From positions 10,442 through 74,441 of the forward strand of contig NMRB01000259.1 in NCBI GenBank assembly GCA_002633025.1: a DNA stretch of 64,000 nucleotides, written 5' to 3'. The notes beneath the pieces are model-generated. The model saw only the letters and a program-made list of their open reading frames with translations. It ran no database searches and was not told where the DNA came from. The position numbers were made by a program, and so were the translations under genes. Below, in pieces: positions 61,077-64,000 of the stretch (position 1 is the first letter of the stretch; each line of letters begins with the position of its first letter). Source of the stretch: Notospermus geniculatus. Its lineage: Eukaryota; Nemertea; Pilidiophora; Heteronemertea; Lineidae.

Positions 61077-62823
61077 TTATGTTTTTCGCCGTGTGATGTG
61101 ATCATATATCACAACCTGAACATATTTCGGTGTCTCTAAAGATGTCCTTGTGGAATTGTCACCTGGAGTTGGTGCCTGAAATACACAAAAAACCAATATA
61201 AAAACCAGTGATGACATAAAAGCTGCTGTGAGACAGGAATTACACAGTAGATCACTGCTGTTGTTAATGTATACTTACTTTGGGATCAACATTGAGAATT
61301 TTTCTGTCTCTTTTGTTCTTGAATAAAAGACCAGATGCATTTTCTGCAATGACTTGGTAGTTTGGAGTCGGATTTGATGTAGATGTCTGTGTTTCCCAAT
61401 TGTAAAAACTGAAGATAAGAAAAGTAATATTTTGAAATGAAATTGAGTGAAACTACCAACAGTGTTCTCCACTACAAATTTCTTTTGGTACTGGTAGAAA
61501 GACTCTACATTGTGGTCCAAGCAATCAGACACGAAGAAGTTGATATTAACCGGCAATCTCATTATACTATTAGAATCTCACCTAAGATCAGATGGCCTTG
61601 GCAGTAATCTCTTCCTTCCGGCAAAATATGGCTCAAAATCTTCTGTCTTCAGCCTGTGTGCATAATCAATGTATCCCGAGATCTCCTGACCCCTAGCATT
61701 CTTGTCGCGGATGAAGATTATCGTCTGAAAAATAAACAGAAGAACTATTTCAAAATTTTCTTTGTTTTGGTAAGGAATGACACTTTGAAAACCAGGTCAT
61801 TGTGTCCAACTTCAAGTAAAAACAAAACGTGCCACAATGGGCAAAAGTTCCATCTGGTCTGTTTAGTTATCCAAACTTTCACTCACTGTCATTTTCCCAC
61901 TCCTGTTAGCTTCCTCTCTTTGCGCCATTGCACGAAGGAAGGGATCCTTCAGCTCCTTCCCAGAGCTAGCCAACGTCCTGAAAACAGTGGAATGGCAACG
62001 AGACTATTGAGTAGGCCGACTCTACGTAAAAAAAGGTCTAGTTTTTGTTGTGATTTTCATTATCTACAAAGGTATTAAAATCAAATTGAATTGTCTTGCT
62101 ACACATGTATGTATGATGGATGCGAGTTTTATTTGACACATGGAATGAAAAATGAATAGCATCCCGGTAGGCCTACTCAAGTGTGCTGAAATGTAGACAA
62201 GTGAATAATATTGCACTAAATAAATCTTTAGTTCCCATGTATGTGTGCACTATGGAGAAAATCAAAAGTTATTACTTTTGTTGGCTTCGTTTGGAAAGAC
62301 GACTTGCTTCAGCAGCTTGCTTCCTTGCTTCAAATTCCTCTCTCTTCAACACTTCTCCGCTTCCCCTATACCCAAGTTCAACCAACTGCCTTGCAAGTTC
62401 TTCATCCTAGTGAAATGAAAAATGTCAAGTTCCATGACAGGTGAAATGGTCAGGTAGGCCTCAATATCACTTTATAGGCCTCAATAGCACTTTATAGGCC
62501 TAGGCCTAGATTGAGAGCCTGCAGACCTTACTACCAGAGATGTAATACATTGTATGCATTTAATTACTACCAGACTACTGCCCTCTACCGGCATGACGAC
62601 GTCGACGGGCCACGACACGACGCCGACGGCACGCAAAATCAACGAACGTTCAATTTCAATGAATGCAAGTGGGCCTCAATCATCATATTGACAACAATCC
62701 AGGGAATATATATACCTCAAGGTAGTAAAGATCCAAATGAGTAATTTGAGAGTCCAAAAAGTCTTCGTAAGTGTTGAATTCTGTGACAATATTGTCACTT
62801 CCACCAGGGACTTCCTCCTCCAT
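61077..62823 (-). CDS. CFAP299: Cilia and flagella associated protein 299 (C4orf22 homolog)
   Basis: Six exons (62823-62716, 62406-62276, 61977-61887, 61724-61582, 61408-61279, 61175-61077) join in phase to 233 codons plus TAA, about the same length as human CFAP299. Conserved blocks include [117 protein letters not shown] and [12 protein letters not shown] at the end. The protein (DUF4464 family) is associated with motile cilia and sperm flagella; its biochemical role is poorly defined. AATAAA (61077-61072) overlaps the last base of the stop codon, so the 3' UTR could be very short. Confidence 0.96.
62455..62510. repeat. Short TAGGCCTCAATA direct repeats
   Basis: TAGGCCTCAATATCACTTTA and TAGGCCTCAATAGCACTTTA follow one another, then TAGGCCTAGGCCTAG. 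A local tandem duplication in CFAP299 intron 1. Confidence 0.8.
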
Positions 62824-63505
62824 TTTTGCGTTGCTATGAGACCGCTTTGCTCAATTTATGACGCTAATGTTCATGCGCACTCCTGAGAGAGCGCGCAACA
62901 AGACAGGCTTTTACAAATAATTCAGGAAAATATACACCCTTTTATTCAATGGCCAATCCTACAAGTATATCTAGTACCTATATATATCATGATATCTTCA
63001 AATATATTGACTTTTTCCTTCAAAATGAAGCGGATGAATATGTGTTGCTACGCGGTAGTTAGACTGATCTTTTATCAACGCACTGCTTCGCTCATAAGCG
63101 GAAGTGTGATAGGACAGAGGACCAGGTGGTGTGCTATTTCTCCCTTGTGCGAAATTCGTAGTACATGATTTGTCACCAAGACGACGTTTACACAATGTCG
63201 GGCCTAAATCCATGAAATCAGTTGAAATAAACTTCATTAGCCTCGTCTCGGGCATATGTCGGAAGTGGTTTTGTTNCCCCCCCACCACCAGGACTTTGTC
63301 CACCACGCTGGGCCTGTGGGGCTGGGCCCAGCCAGCCCCATCCCAGCCGCCAGCGCCCAGCCCCACATCCCACATCATCATGTTCCCTGACCCTGCCTGC
63401 TGCCCTTGCCCCACTGTCACTGATCATCATCATGTCATGTGATAGTGATCATCAGGCAGTGCAGTGTATTGAGGACGACTAGCGCCATCTATCTACCGGT
63501 AGGCC
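62824..63505. other. Intergenic region upstream of CFAP299
   Basis: Contains the CFAP299 promoter area and, at 63276-63420, a C-rich stretch with an N (CAGCCCCATCCCAGCC and similar), where sequence quality is doubtful. Open frames across it on both strands look like low-complexity artefacts. A short ATCATCATCATGTC run lies at 63422-63440. Confidence 0.45.
62830..62842 (-). promoter_or_regulatory. RFX X-box-like site before CFAP299
   Basis: The minus strand reads GTCTCATAGCAAC, 6 bases upstream of the CFAP299 ATG. It matches the imperfect inverted-repeat X-box (GTNNCC, AT, RGNAAC) except for a one-base shorter left half. RFX factors drive ciliary genes through such sites, usually close to the start. 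The match is seen in the sequence; function is inferred. Confidence 0.5.
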
Positions 63506-63507
63506 TA

Positions 63508-63652
63508 GCCCTAGCGTCTTTTTCTCAACGTCCTCGTTTCTCAACGTCCGCATTCCAAACAAGTTGTCCTTGTTTCGCGTTCACAGCGCCATAGGCTTTA
63601 TAGCGTCTTTTTTCTCAATGTCCTCGTTTCTGAACCTCCGCGTTCCAAACTT
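63508..63652. repeat. Direct repeat of a ~48-bp pyrimidine-rich unit
   Basis: AGCGTCTTTTTCTCAACGTC, CTCGTTTCTCAACGTCCGC and TTCCAAAC (63509-63560) recur at 63602-63650 as AGCGTCTTTTTTCTCAATGT, CTCGTTTCTGAACCTCCGC and TTCCAAAC. Related GTCCTTGTT and CCTCCTTGTTCG words continue to about 63,785, suggesting a degraded tandem array. Confidence 0.7.
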
Positions 63653-63789
63653 AGAAGACGATCAACGAAAATAGTTGTCGACTGCCGACGTCCTTGTTCC
63701 GCATTAAAAAACAGCGGTCATAGTGCCTTGTTATTGTAGGCTATTTGTTTTTCGACCTTGTTCTTCAACCTCCTTGTTCGTCGTAAAAA

Positions 63790-64000
63790 GAAACTGCCGC
63801 ATTTTATTCTTGATTTGCATTTTTATATGATCTGTTTCTACAAAAGAATATCTCGTTTCGCAACATCCTATTTTTGCACATATAACCGCTCATACTAAGC
63901 CTGATTGCGTGCAGGCAGTTTGATGGCCCCACCAAGGTTGGTTCAAATTCAAAACAGCATGATTTGTCTCTTGCAGACTAGTCAAAAATGGTGCTCACAG
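63790..64000. other. Window end, nothing recognised
   Basis: AT-rich DNA without conserved frames or repeats that I recognise. Confidence 0.4.

Noticed and set aside
63131-63442. Plus- and minus-strand frames across 63.1-63.4 kb
   Set aside because: They run through a C-rich low-complexity stretch with an N; no splice-supported or conserved sequence was seen.

Overview
The window is nuclear DNA from an invertebrate animal. Genes are split by GT-AG introns, intron and intergenic DNA is packed with small inverted-repeat transposons, and the motifs TACATGTA and TAGGCCTA recur throughout. Gene content (Bicaudal-C, CFAP299, a LamG-PAN secreted protein, tandem intronless GPCRs) fits a marine deuterostome such as an echinoderm, hemichordate or lancelet. 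A lophotrochozoan cannot be excluded from the sequence alone. Single Ns and one 31-base N run show it is a draft assembly.

Layout. 1-400: the C-terminal piece of a CR1/L2-like LINE reverse transcriptase. 400-5,140: repeats and two candidate exons of an unidentified gene. 5,331-38,201 (minus): a complete BICC1 gene. I assembled 21 coding exons whose phases all agree and give 988 codons (human BICC1 is 974 aa). Its first intron holds a ~2 kb minisatellite. 38,640-39,010: probable BICC1 promoter. 40,005-41,012: a large foldback with two other transposons inside it. 41,804-45,169 (minus): a five-exon claudin/PMP22-superfamily gene. 46,888-47,900: an inverted pair of tRNA-derived SINEs and smaller foldbacks. 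48,876-55,836 (minus): two tandem three-exon genes for secreted LamG-PAN proteins, the downstream copy swollen by a stack of transposons. 56,710-60,722 (plus): a GPCR array of two intact genes, one truncated gene and one relic. 61,077-62,823 (minus): a complete six-exon CFAP299 gene with an RFX X-box-like site just before its start codon. 62,824-64,000: intergenic DNA.

The genes do not form one pathway. BICC1 (RNA regulation, linked to cilia-related patterning) and CFAP299 (motile cilium) share a ciliary theme, but nothing links them beyond proximity. The two tandem families (LamG-PAN and GPCR) are young: paralogs are nearly identical over long stretches. One short LamG segment has diverged sharply, and one GPCR copy has been truncated by recombination.

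The most informative unusual signals are transposons inside repeats that still carry an intact second copy of the target. The empty site can be read directly, giving target duplications of TTAA, TA and probably CTGTA. Other signals are a duplicated pair of BICC1 exons, a GC-AG intron in BICC1, tiny hairpin-only repeats, and an inverted pair of SINEs.
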